A DNA stretch of 64,000 nucleotides, taken from NCBI RefSeq assembly GCF_022549495.1, contig NZ_JAKZGD010000012.1, forward strand, positions 45,075 through 109,074. The letters are read 5' to 3'. This document shows, piece after piece, positions 19,056-28,149 of this stretch; position 1 is the stretch's first letter; each line of letters starts with the position of its first letter. Both the position numbers and the translations under genes were made by a program. The notes under the pieces are model-generated. The model was given only the letters and a program-made list of their open reading frames with translations. It was not told the DNA's origin and made no database searches. Source of the stretch: Acinetobacter sp. ANC 4805. GTDB lineage: Bacteria > Pseudomonadota > Gammaproteobacteria > Pseudomonadales > Moraxellaceae.

Positions 19056-20234
19056 ATGCAACGTCTAATTCAAGATTTTTCGATTCCTGCCGTTTTTGCT
19101 GGTTTTATTACCTTTCTGATTGGAATAAGTGTTTCTGCGGTACTGGTCATTCAAGGGGCGCAATCTCTCGGTGCAAATACAGCACAAATTAGCTCTTGGT
19201 TTTGGGCATTAGGTTTAGCGATTGGATTATCAGGACTCATCTTATCTTGGAAATATAAATACCCTGTTGCAACCGCATGGTCGACGCCCGGAATTGCTTT
19301 AATTATTGCATCTTCAGGACATTATGACCTTTACGAAGCGATTGGTGCTTTCTTAATTTGTGGCGTCGCAATCGCAATCGTTGGATTTTCAGGCATTTTT
19401 CAAAAGTTATTGGCGCATATTCCTCAAAGCCTCACGTGCGCCATGCTTGCAGGAATTTTATTAAAATTTGGGATTCAAATCTTTAGCAGCTTAGAAAGTC
19501 AGCTCGGTTTTATCTTAAGCATGTTAGCAATTTATCTTGTGTCAAAACGCTTATTGCCTCGTTATAGCATTGTACTGACGGTGATTTTAGGTGCAATGAT
19601 TTGCCCGCTCTTTATTGATTTCCAATTACATTCAATCACTTGGTCTTTTACTCAACCTATATGGATGCAACCCTCATTCTCATGGTCTGCATTACTGGGG
19701 CTAGCCTTACCCTTGTTTGTCATCAATATGACTTCTCAAAATTTGCCCGGTATCGCCATGATCAAAAGTTATGGTTATCACCCACACGTCAATCAATTAG
19801 TAGGTTGGACAGGTATTGCACATACGATTTTCGCCCCTTTTGGTTGCTTCTCGATAAATTTAGCCGCGATTAGTGCAGCGGTCAGCTTAGATGATCAAGT
19901 ACATCCTGATCCGAGCAAACGCTATATTGCTGGTATAAGCTGTGGTTTGTTTTATATTTTAATGGGGCTTTTCGCTGCAACCTTAGTCAGCTTACTCATG
20001 TCATTTCCGCCTATTTTTATTGTTGCACTTGCAGGGATTGCCCTATTTGCCACGATTAGTCATAACATTGCAGTGGCTTTTGCGAACGTAGAAGAACGAG
20101 AAGCAGCATTACTCACTTTTTTATGCAGCGCATCAGGTGTTCAATTTTGGGGAATTGGCTCTGCATTTTGGGGGCTTCTATTGGGTATTTTTGTTTTGGT
20201 TTTATTCAAATTTAAATTAAAAAATAAGTCTTAG
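19056..20234 (+). CDS. BenE-family transporter
   Basis: A 392-residue inner-membrane protein with about 12 hydrophobic segments, matching the BenE benzoate:proton symporter family from the N-terminus (FAGFITFLIGISVSAVLVIQ) through the central TAWSTPGIAL motif. Several BenE members sit in benzoate operons, but no ben/cat genes lie here, so the substrate is uncertain; an aromatic acid is only a family-based guess. ATG 19056 is preferred to the TTG one codon before. A convergent terminator overlaps the stop. Confidence 0.85.
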   Translation: MQRLIQDFSIPAVFAGFITFLIGISVSAVLVIQGAQSLGANTAQISSWFWALGLAIGLSGLILSWKYKYPVATAWSTPGIALIIASSGHYDLYEAIGAFLICGVAIAIVGFSGIFQKLLAHIPQSLTCAMLAGILLKFGIQIFSSLESQLGFILSMLAIYLVSKRLLPRYSIVLTVILGAMICPLFIDFQLHSITWSFTQPIWMQPSFSWSALLGLALPLFVINMTSQNLPGIAMIKSYGYHPHVNQLVGWTGIAHTIFAPFGCFSINLAAISAAVSLDDQVHPDPSKRYIAGISCGLFYILMGLFAATLVSLLMSFPPIFIVALAGIALFATISHNIAVAFANVEEREAALLTFLCSASGVQFWGIGSAFWGLLLGIFVLVLFKFKLKNKS

Positions 20235-20255
20235 TACCAAAACCAAGACTTATTT
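20222..20255. terminator. Bidirectional terminator between benE-like and Kef-like genes
   Basis: AAATAAGTCTT (20222-20232) pairs perfectly with AAGACTTATTT (20245-20255). The first arm includes the end of the benE-like coding frame, and the element lies between two convergent genes. Confidence 0.78.
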
Positions 20256-20280
20256 AAATCTATTTTAGTCGAGAGTCTCG

Positions 20281-22113
20281 TTACTTCTCCTCTCTACCCT
20301 TTTCAGTTTCTTCATCATTTAAAATTCGTCCTGCCTGTTTAGGACGAATCAATGGTGCTGTAGGCCGAGGATGAGAATGGGAGTATTGTAAACTCACCCC
20401 TGCATAGACATCATCCGCAGCAATTTCTGTTTCAAAACGCTCATTATCACGTTCTCGAATTTCATTTGAGATCATACGAACCTCATCTTCATCGACACCC
20501 AGTTGTTCTAAAATCACTTCACCGAATTTAATCGCAGATTCAAAGGTTTCACGAATCATATAGTCGACTTGTTGTTTGACTAAATGTAGTGAATGCTCCC
20601 GATCATAAGAACGCACTAAGACTTTGGCTAATGGAAATTCATGTGTCACCAATTCCACAATTCGATTGGTTGTTTGTTTACTGTCGACACAGATCACGAT
20701 TGCTTCTGCCGTCGAAGCCCCTGAAGCATGCAAAATATCGAGACGACAGCCATCGCCGTAGTAGATTTTAAAACCAAATTTTTCTGCGTTTTGAATCATG
20801 TCGATGTCATTATCAATAATCGTCACATCAACCCCTCTTGCCAAGAGTAATTGACTCGTCACCTGACCAAAACGACCAAAACCAATCATTAGAATACTGC
20901 CACTTAGACCTTCAGCTATATCAACGTTATCAAGAGAAACTAAATCTTTGGTTTCGGTAAATCGCTTAAAAAGAATGCCTAAGATTGGGGTCAATACCAT
21001 AGACAATACAATAATGGCTGTTAGATTCGACTTAACTGTATTATCAATCACTTGGGCAGTGACCGCCGCAGAAAACAGAACAAAAGCAAACTCACCACCT
21101 TGCGCCATCAATAAGGCACGATCCAAAGCTTCCGTATGCCGACTTTTGGTTATTCGCGCAACGATATAAATCATGAGTGATTTCGCAAACATCATTGCAA
21201 TAACGCCACTGACAATCAGCTGCCAGTTTTGCTTCACGACCGATAAATCCAGTGACATTCCAACACCAAGGAAAAATAACCCCAATAAAATTCCTCGAAA
21301 TGGTTCAATATCGGCTTCAATTTGGTGTCTAAAAGTTGATTCTGATAGCAACACGCCTGCAAGAAATGCCCCCATTGCCATGGATAAGCCACTGACTTGC
21401 ATCAATAAAGCAGCACCCAACACTACTAAAAGTGCAGCAGCAGTCATCACTTCTCGTGCTTTTGCAGCAGCAAGCAATCTAAATAAAGGATTAAGCAACC
21501 AATAACCTGCGGCGATTAAACCTGCAATTGCAATTAAACCAATACCTATATTTTCCAAACGTGCTGAGGTACTTTCCACCACATGATTCGGTGCCATAAA
21601 AGCAACAATTGCCAGTAATGGGACAATTAATAAGTCTTCAAATAATAAAATCGCGACAATCTTTTGACCTTGTGGCTGTGCAATATCACCACGATCACCC
21701 AAGAGTTGCATCACAATTGCGGTAGACGTCAATACAAAACCTGCTGCACCAATAAATGCAACTTGCCATTTAAATCCAAATAAAAGCCCAACACCTGTTA
21801 ATGCCAAAGCACAAGCAATAATTTGCAAAGTCCCTAAGCCAAAAATCTCACGCCTTAGACTCCATAAATGTGAAGGCTGCATTTCCAGTCCAATCACAAA
21901 TAAGTACATGACAATACCCAACTCTGCGATATGCAGAATTGAGGCTGAGTCATGGAAGAAAGCAAAGCCAAATGGGCCAATAACTAATCCCGCGATTAAA
22001 TAACCGAGTACTGAGCCTAATCCAATTCGCTTAAAAATCGGAACAGCAATCACAGCCGCAGCCAATAAAACAACTGGCGCGATTAAACTCATTGAATGTG
22101 CTTCTGAACTCAT
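20281..22113 (-). CDS. Kef-type K+/H+ antiporter (CPA2 family)
   Basis: A 610-residue monovalent cation:proton antiporter-2. About 12 membrane segments fill residues 8-385, including the family motif with MQLLGDRGDI. A TrkA-N/RCK nucleotide-binding domain follows (MIGFGRFGQV, about residue 415), and then a polar tail. It resembles KefB/KefC, which export potassium and are gated by glutathione adducts; whether this one is glutathione-gated cannot be read. It is the last gene on the strand of mgtA-mgtC, 116 bp after mgtC, and may be in the same transcript. Confidence 0.88.
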   Translation of the reverse strand: MSSEAHSMSLIAPVVLLAAAVIAVPIFKRIGLGSVLGYLIAGLVIGPFGFAFFHDSASILHIAELGIVMYLFVIGLEMQPSHLWSLRREIFGLGTLQIIACALALTGVGLLFGFKWQVAFIGAAGFVLTSTAIVMQLLGDRGDIAQPQGQKIVAILLFEDLLIVPLLAIVAFMAPNHVVESTSARLENIGIGLIAIAGLIAAGYWLLNPLFRLLAAAKAREVMTAAALLVVLGAALLMQVSGLSMAMGAFLAGVLLSESTFRHQIEADIEPFRGILLGLFFLGVGMSLDLSVVKQNWQLIVSGVIAMMFAKSLMIYIVARITKSRHTEALDRALLMAQGGEFAFVLFSAAVTAQVIDNTVKSNLTAIIVLSMVLTPILGILFKRFTETKDLVSLDNVDIAEGLSGSILMIGFGRFGQVTSQLLLARGVDVTIIDNDIDMIQNAEKFGFKIYYGDGCRLDILHASGASTAEAIVICVDSKQTTNRIVELVTHEFPLAKVLVRSYDREHSLHLVKQQVDYMIRETFESAIKFGEVILEQLGVDEDEVRMISNEIRERDNERFETEIAADDVYAGVSLQYSHSHPRPTAPLIRPKQAGRILNDEETEKGREEK

Positions 22114-22229
22114 ACTGTTCTCATTTTTATTCGTCTAAAGTCATTCTAAGTGAAACAATAAAAGACTTATATATCATTTATGAGACAATGCTTCCCAACA
22201 TGATGATGTAAAACAATCCGTTGTAGACC

Positions 22230-22949
22230 TTAATTAATGGCATTTTTATCCCAAAATGCTTGGCGGATTTGTGGCATCGCATTGAGGTGATTAATGATAT
22301 GCTGTGCTTCTTCTGCCTCAATCGAACTCGCAATCAGCGTCACTTCTATCTCGACTTCCTTTTCACCAAATGGCGTTACATCAATATCTTTGGCAGGATA
22401 ATTATGATGTTTTAAGGTTAAATTCAATTCATCCATTACAATTTTGCTCTGACTCCGATCACATATAATGTAAATCACATGCAGCACTTCAGTTTCATCA
22501 TCTAATGGACGGCGATCTATGGCATGAACAATCGGTCTTAACAGAGTATTCGCGGCTAAGATAAAACCTGTTGCCAAAACTGCTTCAACAATCAGATCAG
22601 CACCTGCCGAAGCACCCACAGCAGCAGAACACCATAATGTCGCAGCCGTATTTAAACCATGAATGTTGCCTTCTTGGCGCATAATCACACCTGCACCTAA
22701 GAAACCAATCCCAGAGACGACGTAAGCAATCACACGAACTGCCCCATCGGCTCCAGTCAGATTAATTGCAATATCAACAAAAATTGCCGCCCCCACAGCA
22801 ACCAAAACATTTGTTCTAAGTCCTGCTGTACGTTGTCGATACTGGCGTTCAAACCCAATCAATGCACCTAAAATAAATGCAACTGAAAGACTAATTAAAG
22901 TATCGAAAATATTGGATAGGTTTGTATTTTGTAGAAATTGCAATTGCAT
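22230..22949 (-). CDS. mgtC: MgtC/SapB family inner-membrane protein
   Basis: A 239-residue protein with four or five hydrophobic segments (about 15-145) in the MgtC signature: ALIGFERQYRQRTAGLRTN and VVSGIGFLGAGVIMR. An ACT-like cytoplasmic domain follows (about 155-239). In other bacteria MgtC supports growth in low magnesium and modulates the F-type ATPase or phosphate uptake. It starts 13 bp after mgtA with AGAGG upstream, so it is clearly cotranscribed and translationally linked with mgtA. Confidence 0.9.
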   Translation of the reverse strand: MQLQFLQNTNLSNIFDTLISLSVAFILGALIGFERQYRQRTAGLRTNVLVAVGAAIFVDIAINLTGADGAVRVIAYVVSGIGFLGAGVIMRQEGNIHGLNTAATLWCSAAVGASAGADLIVEAVLATGFILAANTLLRPIVHAIDRRPLDDETEVLHVIYIICDRSQSKIVMDELNLTLKHHNYPAKDIDVTPFGEKEVEIEVTLIASSIEAEEAQHIINHLNAMPQIRQAFWDKNAIN

Positions 22950-22962
22950 CAGGCACCTCTAA

Positions 22963-25719
22963 TTATTGCCAACCATAACGGCGAATATACATTTGCTTCA
23001 CCCATTGTGTAACACACATATAAGCAATCAAAATGAATGGTAAATAGAAGAAATAACTCAAAGGTAAAGCTTCTAATTTTAAATAACTTGCTAATGGCCC
23101 CATTGGTAAGAAAATACCGACACACATAATCACGATTGTCATTACCAATAAGGGTGTCGCTGCACGGCTTTGAATAAATGGGATTTTAGCAGTACGAATC
23201 ATATGTACGATCAACGTCTGAGTGAGCAATCCAACAACAAACCAACCAGATTGGAATAGGCTTTGCTGCTCAGGTGTATTTGCTGCAAAGACAAACCACA
23301 TTAATGCAAAAGTAAGGAGGTCGAAAATCGAGCTAATCGGTCCAAAAACTACCATGAACCGCCCCACTTCTTCAGGCTGCCAACGTTGCGGTTTGGCAAT
23401 CAATTCTTCATCAACATTGTCAAATGGAATTGCAATTTGTGAAATATCATAAAGTAAGTTTTGAATGAGCAAATGAATGGGTAGCATTGGCAAAAATGGA
23501 ATAAAAGCACTTGCTATTAATACCGAAAAAACATTACCAAAATTTGAACTCGCCGTCATTTTGATATATTTGAGCATATTGGCAAATGTTCGACGTCCTT
23601 CAATAATCCCGTTCTCAAGTACCATTAAACTTTTTTCAAGCAAAATTAAATCTGCGGATTCCTTTGCAATATCAACGGCTGTATCAACTGAAATACCAAT
23701 ATCCGCAGCGCGAATCGCGGCAGCATCATTAATACCATCCCCCAAGAAACCGACGACATGACCATTGGCTTTGAGTTGTTCCACAATTCTTTCTTTATGT
23801 ACAGGGCTTAACTTTGCAAAAATATGGTAATGCTCAACCGCTTGTTGAAGTTGTGCATCAGTGAGTGTTTCGATAGCACCACCGAGCAAAACTCGATGGC
23901 TATCAATCCCAATTTCACGACATACTTTCTGAGTGACAAATTCATTATCACCTGTGAGTACTTTTACAGTTACACCAAGTGCATATAAGCTTTGTATTGC
24001 TGCGATTGCAGATTCTTTGGGTGGGTCAAGGAATGTGAGATAACCAACCAAAATAAGCTCATTTTCATCAGCAACAGAATAATTTTCCTGAGTATTAGAA
24101 AACTCACGATAGGCAACTGCAACAACTCTTAAACCATCTCGATTGTAGCGTTGCATCAATGCTTCCATCGCAACTTGCCGTTGCTGTGACAAAGGCTCTA
24201 TTTTTCCATTTATCTCTACATAACGGCAGACTTTAAGCATTTCTTCAACTGCGCCTTTAGTAATCATGCGCACTTTATTTTGAGGCGTTTTGACCACAAC
24301 CGACATACGGCGACGATCAAAATCAAATGGGACTTCATCCAATTTTTTAAAGCGTAACTTTTGGGTTTTAATCTCCTGATCCACAGCATCTAGTACAGCA
24401 ATATCCAGTAGGTTTTTTAATCCTGTTTGATAATAACTATTTAAAAATGCTTGCATTAATACATAGTCTGAGCTCTGACCATGAACATCGACATATTGCG
24501 ATAAAAAAACCTTATCCTGCGTTAATGTACCTGTTTTATCCGTACATAAAACATCCATTGCACCAAAATTTTGAATAGCATCAAGACGTTTTACAATAAC
24601 TTTCTTTTTAGATAAAAAGACTGCACCTTTTGCCAAAGTCGAAGTGACGATCATTGGCAACATTTCAGGGGTCAATCCTACCGCAACAGACAGCGCAAAT
24701 AAAAATGCTTCGCTCCAATCCCCTTTGGTAAATCCATTAATAAATAAGACAATCGGTGCCATCACTAACATAAAGCGAATCAACAACCAACTGACTTTAT
24801 TTACACCCATTTGAAAAGAGGTTGTACTACGATCTGTGGCAGTGACACGATGTGCTAAAGCACCAAAATAAGTCTGTATGCCTGTACTCACCACCATAGC
24901 ACGTGCTGAACCAGAAACGACATTAGTTCCCATGAACACAATATTTTCAAGCTCTAATGCATTATTCATTGCAGTATCTTGCTGTGCTGGAAATTTTTCT
25001 ACAGGCATTGATTCACCCGTCATAGCAGCCTGAGATACAAATAAATCTTTTGCTGTCAGAATTCGGCAATCCGCAGGAATCATATCTCCTGCTGAGAGTA
25101 GAATGACATCTCCTGATACTAAATATTGAATTGGCAATTCAAATTGAGTGTTCTTTTGATATTTAACTTCAATACCATAACGTTGCTGTATAGATGCTAA
25201 ATCATCGTAGCTCACTTGATTACGTAAAACAGTTGCAGTATTGCTGACCATCGCTTTTAAAGCATCTGCTGCCTGATTTGATTTGGACTCTTGCCAATAA
25301 CGCAGTAATGTCGAGAGCATCACCATAACTGTAATGATGCTTGAACCTGTTAAATCATCGGTAAAAAAAGCAACCAGCGCTAAAATACTGAGCAAAATAT
25401 TAAATGGGTTCCGATAGCAATACCAAAGATGTTGCCACCACGTTAAAGGTTTCTCATGTGCAACTTCATTGAGACCGATTAACTTTTGTTGCGTATTTGC
25501 CTGCTGCTCAGTTAGACCAGATTCTGAACTATTTAATTGTTGTAACAACTGCACAGAATCCAATTGTGCAACATCCAATAACCGAGTCGACAATGTTTTA
25601 CTGATTTCTTTTGCATAACTAGATTGATGTAATTCTTTAAAAGATTGACTACGTCCAAAGAAACGCATGAGATGAAATCTTTTTAGAAAAGCTGTAAAGA
25701 GTCGTTGCCAGAGTTTCAT
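22963..25719 (-). CDS. mgtA: Magnesium-importing P-type ATPase MgtA
   Basis: A 918-residue P-type ATPase of the P3B magnesium subgroup (E. coli MgtA 898). Seen in order: N-terminal cytoplasmic tail, actuator-domain MTGES loop (AAMTGESMPVEK), phosphorylation motif DKTGTLT, nucleotide-binding domain, hinge GDGINDAAAIRAADIG, and the C-terminal membrane helices with NLLYDISQIAIPFDNVD. An AGGAGG ribosome site is 8 nt before the ATG. It is the second gene of the block, after a beta-barrel protein gene and before mgtC, behind the leader described at 26528-26801. Confidence 0.93.
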   Translation of the reverse strand: MKLWQRLFTAFLKRFHLMRFFGRSQSFKELHQSSYAKEISKTLSTRLLDVAQLDSVQLLQQLNSSESGLTEQQANTQQKLIGLNEVAHEKPLTWWQHLWYCYRNPFNILLSILALVAFFTDDLTGSSIITVMVMLSTLLRYWQESKSNQAADALKAMVSNTATVLRNQVSYDDLASIQQRYGIEVKYQKNTQFELPIQYLVSGDVILLSAGDMIPADCRILTAKDLFVSQAAMTGESMPVEKFPAQQDTAMNNALELENIVFMGTNVVSGSARAMVVSTGIQTYFGALAHRVTATDRSTTSFQMGVNKVSWLLIRFMLVMAPIVLFINGFTKGDWSEAFLFALSVAVGLTPEMLPMIVTSTLAKGAVFLSKKKVIVKRLDAIQNFGAMDVLCTDKTGTLTQDKVFLSQYVDVHGQSSDYVLMQAFLNSYYQTGLKNLLDIAVLDAVDQEIKTQKLRFKKLDEVPFDFDRRRMSVVVKTPQNKVRMITKGAVEEMLKVCRYVEINGKIEPLSQQRQVAMEALMQRYNRDGLRVVAVAYREFSNTQENYSVADENELILVGYLTFLDPPKESAIAAIQSLYALGVTVKVLTGDNEFVTQKVCREIGIDSHRVLLGGAIETLTDAQLQQAVEHYHIFAKLSPVHKERIVEQLKANGHVVGFLGDGINDAAAIRAADIGISVDTAVDIAKESADLILLEKSLMVLENGIIEGRRTFANMLKYIKMTASSNFGNVFSVLIASAFIPFLPMLPIHLLIQNLLYDISQIAIPFDNVDEELIAKPQRWQPEEVGRFMVVFGPISSIFDLLTFALMWFVFAANTPEQQSLFQSGWFVVGLLTQTLIVHMIRTAKIPFIQSRAATPLLVMTIVIMCVGIFLPMGPLASYLKLEALPLSYFFYLPFILIAYMCVTQWVKQMYIRRYGWQ

Positions 25720-25825
25720 AGTGAAATCCTCCTTTTTTAGGCGTGCAAAACCCTTGACCTTATTTTTATGAATAAAGTCGATTGAAAAACATATAAAATT
25801 TAGGAGATAACGAAGTTCAGTGTTA

Positions 25826-26527
25826 TTACAATGAAGGTGTAAAACTTAGTCCAAATCCAAACCACCGCTGTCGAAAAGTATGTAAGCGATCGCCCAAAGC
25901 GGCTTCTAAGGTTAAAATATTTGGAATAAGACTATATTGCATAGCAGTTTGAATGAATGGTGCTTGACGATCTTGATTAAAAGTTTCGACACTTAAACCC
26001 AAACGATCAGTTAAAGCGTAGTGGGTCGAAATCCCCCAGCGTATTAAATCACGATGGTCGTGGGTATACTGATAACCTAAATTAGTATTTAGCCCCCAAC
26101 GTGGGTCTCTAAAATTAAAACTCACAGGTACATTTAAAAACCAATCCAAAGTAGAATACCGTTCAGACAGATCATCCCATGTCAGCATCAAACTGGTTGC
26201 TGCACTCCAGTTGTTCTGAATTGGCTTTAATACTGTTTTTGCCTGAGCAGAAAAACCATGCACACGATCAAGATCATGTATCGCATGGTAACCAAAAGAG
26301 ATTTCCAAATTCGAATGAACATTACAAGCAGGCGTAAGCTGATACGAACGAACACCATTATTTGATGAATAGGCACTTTCTAATTGACAACTATAAGCGG
26401 TCGTAATTGAAGCATCATCTGTATTTAATAATGGATCAGCTTTACTCTTTTGAGCAAGCATAAACAGCCCACAGAGTAATAAGACACTGATCGCGCAATA
26501 CCATTGAATGGAAGCATGTAAAAACAT
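25826..26527 (-). CDS. Predicted outer-membrane beta-barrel protein
   Basis: A 233-residue secreted protein. A hydrophobic signal segment (about 10-28, ending near AQKSKA) leads to repeated amphipathic strands rich in aromatic girdle residues (for example SLMLTWDDLSERYSTLDWF and LNTNLGYQYTHDHRDLIRWG), ending LSFTPSL as barrel proteins often do. Two cysteines are present in the mature part (SCQLESAY, PACNVHS). I do not recognise the exact family; it resembles small transporter-type barrels. Its place as first gene before mgtA-mgtC suggests a role in magnesium or stress adaptation. Its ribosome site GGGGAG is in a hairpin. Confidence 0.7.
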   Translation of the reverse strand: MFLHASIQWYCAISVLLLCGLFMLAQKSKADPLLNTDDASITTAYSCQLESAYSSNNGVRSYQLTPACNVHSNLEISFGYHAIHDLDRVHGFSAQAKTVLKPIQNNWSAATSLMLTWDDLSERYSTLDWFLNVPVSFNFRDPRWGLNTNLGYQYTHDHRDLIRWGISTHYALTDRLGLSVETFNQDRQAPFIQTAMQYSLIPNILTLEAALGDRLHTFRQRWFGFGLSFTPSL

Positions 26528-26554
26528 CGGCTTCTCCCCATCTTTAGGTGAGAA
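26528..26554 (-). promoter_or_regulatory. Hairpin enclosing the ribosome site of the barrel-protein gene
   Basis: On the transcript, TTCTCACC pairs with GGGGAGAA (one internal mismatch) around a 7-nt loop. The GGGGAG is the ribosome-binding site, ending 6 nt before the ATG at 26527. Translation may be reduced when this stem forms. Confidence 0.55.
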
Positions 26555-26638
26555 ACTAAATGGGTGTAGTCAATACAATAAATTTTTGCTGATATGTAAA
26601 AATTTTATAGCGGAATTTAAAATATAATTTTTATCAAA

Positions 26639-26680
26639 GCTATCTTATTGCAAGATAGCCGGCCTAAAAGGCTTTCTTGC
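26639..26680 (-). promoter_or_regulatory. Mutually exclusive leader hairpins (putative attenuator)
   Basis: Two stems share the same bases. Stem A pairs 26670-26680 with 26650-26660 (outer GCAAGA/TCTTGC, inner AGCC/GGCT, one T-T mismatch). Stem T pairs 26652-26659 with 26639-26646 (GCTATCTT/AAGATAGC, 5-nt loop). They overlap at 26652-26659, so only one can form. Stem A begins one base after the stop of the small leader ORF. The sequence after stem T is U-rich but interrupted (TTTGATAAAAATTATATTTT), so it is not a canonical terminator. Known type resembled: leader-peptide attenuation as in mgtA of enterics; the sequence itself is unrelated. Confidence 0.6.
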
Positions 26681-26737
26681 TCAATATTCGCTTTGGTTCA
26701 ATAAATAATTAAACCCAAACCTTGAACAACTTCCCAT
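26681..26737 (-). CDS. Putative 18-residue leader peptide upstream of the mgt block
   Basis: ATG at 26737, GGAG ribosome site exactly 7 nt upstream, product MGSCSRFGFNYLLNQSEY, stop TGA at 26681-26683. It is too short for routine gene calling. The stop abuts the first arm of stem A, so a ribosome ending here would cover that arm and influence which hairpin forms. It resembles no leader peptide I know (the enteric MgtL is proline-rich; this one is not). Confidence 0.55.
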   Translation of the reverse strand: MGSCSRFGFNYLLNQSEY

Positions 26738-26746
26738 TTAGGATCT

Positions 26747-26801
26747 CCGTTGAATAAACTCAACGGCATTATAGGACATGCTATTTGATTAACAAGTCCT
26801 A
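26747..26801 (-). promoter_or_regulatory. Putative promoter of the barrel-protein/mgtA/mgtC block with operator-like palindrome
   Basis: A perfect -10 box TATAAT (26768-26773, minus strand) with TTGTTA 16 nt upstream (26790-26795). The 20-bp palindrome CCGTTGA-N6-TCAACGG (26747-26766) lies over the predicted transcription start and touches the leader ORF ribosome site, where a regulator could bind. A 6-bp inverted repeat TAGGAC/GTCCTA brackets the promoter core. Confidence 0.6.
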
Positions 26802-26856
26802 TTTTGAGAGCTTTTTATTAAAAGTTTTATATTTTCGTATCTAAAATAATTGAGAA

Positions 26857-27273
26857 TTAAAGCTCTCTGACCACCACTGTTTTTGCCATTTTGTCATGCC
26901 AGCCTTGTTTCTTAGGATCAAAAGCCACCCAAATCAAGCCAATAAACAAAACCAATACTGCTGGAAAATAACCAATATAACGAATAATCCCTTGACCAAC
27001 TGTGACATTTTCTCCAGTCCTTTCGTCTAAGACTTTCAAACGCAACAAACGTTTACCTGGAGTTCCAGCAAATTTTACCCAACAGAATACACAGAAAGCG
27101 GCGATTAAGATTTGCCAAAGCCAATCTGCGGTTGATGTCATCTCAGATGAATACATAGAGTTCCAGCCCATCAACATTCCAATCGGCACTAATGCAACCA
27201 TAATAATAATATTATCAATAATAGATGCACCCAAACGGATCCAAAAACCTGCATATTCATATTTATGTGACAT
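26857..27273 (-). CDS. RDD family membrane protein
   Basis: A 138-residue protein with three hydrophobic segments. It contains the RDD-type signature: Arg in [14 protein letters not shown] and the aspartates that follow, then [18 protein letters not shown], the conserved loop of the family. Function is unsettled; some RDD proteins act in ion or compatible-solute stress. It lies upstream of the mgt leader on the same strand, but the promoter at 26768-26795 begins after it, so it is probably a separate unit. Confidence 0.85.
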   Translation of the reverse strand: MSHKYEYAGFWIRLGASIIDNIIIMVALVPIGMLMGWNSMYSSEMTSTADWLWQILIAAFCVFCWVKFAGTPGKRLLRLKVLDERTGENVTVGQGIIRYIGYFPAVLVLFIGLIWVAFDPKKQGWHDKMAKTVVVREL

Positions 27274-27340
27274 TTTCCCCTCACTTTTCTATTTCTATAG
27301 ATATAAATGCTTATAAATGATCGCCTTGTCAGCATATCAT

Positions 27341-28027
27341 TTATACAATATTTTGTTTTAACTCACGTTCAAAAAAATCAACAGTTCGTTGCCAAACCAC
27401 TTTCGCCTCAGGCAGTCCTCGACTGACACTACGAAAACCGTGCGGCATATTATAAGTATAAGCTTCTACACGATCGCCCAATTGTTGAATCAGCTTATTG
27501 CGCTTAGTGGCAGGACAAAATGGATCAACAGTAGCCCAATGTCCTTGTAGTATACGAACCTCATCTAAAAATTCGTTGTTTGGAACACCCGCACCTTGAA
27601 TCCCCAGAGAATGATGATAAACCACAGGTGCTAACATATCTTCCCGCTTCGCCATCTGAATCACATAGCCCCCCGTTAAGCACTGCCCTAACATGCCTAA
27701 ACGACCATTCGATCTTGGGTCTGCCTTTAATGCATCGAGTAATACATGAATTTCTTGATTAACTTCACTGTCCGCTGAATTGATACGTCCTGCCTTGCTC
27801 ACCATAGCACGAATGCAATATTTGACTGCACCACCACTAAATAAATTAGGCACGTAAACCAAATAGCCCCGATCTGCCAAGTCTTGAGCATCTTCTCGAT
27901 ACACATCGAGTATGCCAAATAACTCATGCAGCAATAAGATTGCAGGTAATTTCTCTGAAGTTTGCGCAGGCGCATAAACTTCCACTTCTATTTGACGTGT
28001 CGGTAATGTGATTGTTTTTATTTCCAT
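27341..28027 (-). CDS. Dienelactone hydrolase family protein
   Basis: A 228-residue alpha/beta hydrolase. The dienelactone-hydrolase signature is visible: N-terminal LLHELFGILDVYREDAQDLA, nucleophile cysteine in MLGQCLTGGYV (G-x-C-x-x-G), and catalytic histidine in NMPHGFRS. DLH enzymes hydrolyse 4-carboxymethylenebutenolide in chlorocatechol breakdown, but many relatives outside such pathways have unknown substrates, as here. The start is set at ATG 28027 (MEIKTITLP); the open frame extends to 28111 but the added residues do not fit the family. Confidence 0.82.
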   Translation of the reverse strand: MEIKTITLPTRQIEVEVYAPAQTSEKLPAILLLHELFGILDVYREDAQDLADRGYLVYVPNLFSGGAVKYCIRAMVSKAGRINSADSEVNQEIHVLLDALKADPRSNGRLGMLGQCLTGGYVIQMAKREDMLAPVVYHHSLGIQGAGVPNNEFLDEVRILQGHWATVDPFCPATKRNKLIQQLGDRVEAYTYNMPHGFRSVSRGLPEAKVVWQRTVDFFERELKQNIV

Positions 28028-28084
28028 TTCTGTCGTCTGTCTGATTAGAATCATTTTTATACTATTTATGACAATACAAATTGT

Positions 28085-28116
28085 CAAATAAAAAAGGATG
28101 CCTGACGACATCCTTT
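28085..28116 (-). terminator. Rho-independent terminator after pepN
   Basis: On the minus strand AAAGGATG pairs with CATCCTTT around an 8-nt loop, followed by a T run (TTTTTTATTTG). It starts about 34 bp after the pepN stop. Confidence 0.85.
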
Positions 28117-28149
28117 CTCATGCTTATCTAAAAGCGATTGAAAACCGAA

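Noticed and set aside
26542..26555. String TTTAGGTGAG resembling the start of the M-box magnesium riboswitch
   Set aside because: It is on the strand opposite to mgtA transcription and none of the remaining M-box core follows.
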